A DNA stretch of 64,000 bases, taken from positions 57,222,549 to 57,286,548 of the forward strand of contig OX328124.1 of NCBI GenBank assembly GCA_946811695.1, given 5' to 3'. The translations under genes were made by a program, and so were the position numbers. Positions within the stretch are counted from its first letter, which is position 1. Each line of letters starts with the position of its first letter. Source of the DNA: Gonocerus acuteangulatus (lineage: Eukaryota > Arthropoda > Insecta > Hemiptera > Coreidae). This document shows, piece after piece, positions 62,892 to 64,000 of the stretch. The notes beneath the pieces are model-generated. The model was not told where the DNA came from. It made no database searches and saw only the letters and a list, made by a program, of their open reading frames with translations.

Positions 62892-64000
62892 GTAAGTTCT
62901 AGTTTCACTTTAGATCTGAATTAAAATCCCTCTTGGGTAAGGTAAAGATCTACACCAAGCTGGTGACCCAAGTATGGGGTCTGTAAACTAAGTAACAGTG
63001 TATTAATCCAGCCCATGACAGCTTATGGCTTATTGTTGCTATTGTAACCATGATTACTAACAACAAGTAATTGAAATGAATCCAACTAACATTGTAAACA
63101 TACATAAACATTATAACAAATAAAATACCAATGACATTTACATAATTGTGATTTCCCACTTGTAGCTAAAACACCCCCTTAGCCAGATTGTATCATCTAC
63201 ATATATTTTTCCAAACCGAGAGGAAGTAAGTATCCCTGCTCTTATGTACTCGATAATATTAGATCTATTTGGCTTTTATTTTGAATAGATTTACAACCTG
63301 TTAAATCTCCGTATGTAATTACATATTTCCCAGAAGAAAAGACAATAGTTAGACCTTTCTTGAACCAACAAGGTTCTTCACAATTTGAGCGATGGGTAGA
63401 GGGTATGCTGCCTGTTTCCGTATGTAACCACCAGATATCATCTAGTGGTGCTGTCTTAACAAAACGGTACAACACAATAGTGATTTAACTAGAAAATTTA
63501 GCAAGTGTATGCTAGTAGTGGCTACTAGTATTTAAATTAAAGGTAATGGCAGGAAAATTAAAACTGAGTGGAACTTACTGGAGTAACCAGTGTGGCACAA
63601 AGGCTCTGAAAAGTTTGGAGACTTCCTGATCTACACAATCAAAAATTATAAACTACATCAGCTCTAAATAGGAGATATTTTTGCTCAAAAAGTTCTCTAG
63701 AGTTGACAAAAGGTGTCCAAGTTTTATTTAACTCTGTCCGATGAGAGAGGGAGACATTTAATAGTGATTAATGCAAAGGTTGAGATGTAGAGAATTACTC
63801 TGAAGGTGTCCAACATGCTGGAAGACTAGCAATTTGCCTATAAACATTTTCCAATACAATGTTAATTAAAACATACACAGATCAATAAATGGTGCTGGGC
63901 TGATCAGCCCTATTAAGGAGAAATTGAGAAAGGGACCTTAAGGGTAATTTATTTATTTAAATTTGAACATACATTTTTATGAAACATAAGATAATTGGTC
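62892..64000. other. Intron 15 (partial), nothing assigned
   Basis: No exon matching the next conserved block of the protein is seen. A 77-codon minus-strand open stretch (63242-63475) resembles no family I know. Confidence 0.45.

Noticed and set aside
63167..63227. Possible next GTF3C1 exon (LKHPLSQIVSSTYIFPNREE) with AG before and GTAAGT after
   Set aside because: The splice signals fit, but the peptide does not resemble the conserved block expected after KEKDQ; flanking AG and GT occur by chance often.
63242..63475. 77-codon minus-strand frame as a gene
   Set aside because: No family resemblance and no promoter or splice context; left unassigned.

Overview
This is a nuclear window from an intron-rich, repeat-heavy animal genome. 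Fifteen short exons on the + strand, joined in phase by GT-AG introns and one GC-AG intron, encode the N-terminal 851 residues of the largest TFIIIC subunit (GTF3C1, B-block binding subunit). The start codon is at 14872, the last exon seen ends at 62891, and the rest of the gene lies beyond the window. Long introns, the Penelope-like, Ty3/Gypsy and I-clade elements and the SINE mix suggest an arthropod, probably a chelicerate such as a spider; that placement is inference.

Layout. Positions 1-14871 are intergenic: a decayed I-clade retroelement, two copies of a Helentron/HINE-like repeat (called family X here), a Penelope end carrying a hammerhead ribozyme motif, foldback elements, one degraded family Y repeat and a hAT MITE just upstream of the gene. 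Positions 14872-62891 are the gene. Its introns carry tRNA-derived and 5S rRNA-derived SINEs, two Helitrons in opposite orientation, a hAT element holding a nested pogo/Tigger element, family Y and X repeats, an I-clade insertion with a long target duplication, a 2.4-kb CR1/L2-like element, a 2.4-kb foldback, PIF/Harbinger and Tc1-like remnants, and a complete Ty3/Gypsy element (53816-61721) split by an inverted pair of Penelope-like elements. Positions 62892-64000 hold nothing I can assign.

Function. The only host gene seen is GTF3C1, which recruits TFIIIB and Pol III by binding the B box of tRNA-type promoters. Every exon junction keeps frame and no exon has a stop, so it looks intact. All transposase, reverse transcriptase, gag and integrase reading frames here are broken, truncated or interrupted.

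Most interesting: hammerhead ribozyme motifs with a palindromic ACGT stem III in the Penelope ends; two HINE-like families that share a 5' leader but have different 3' hairpins, each matched by its own subterminal repeat; SINEs with tRNA or 5S heads and similar 3' modules; and a GC-AG intron inside the conserved B-block domain.
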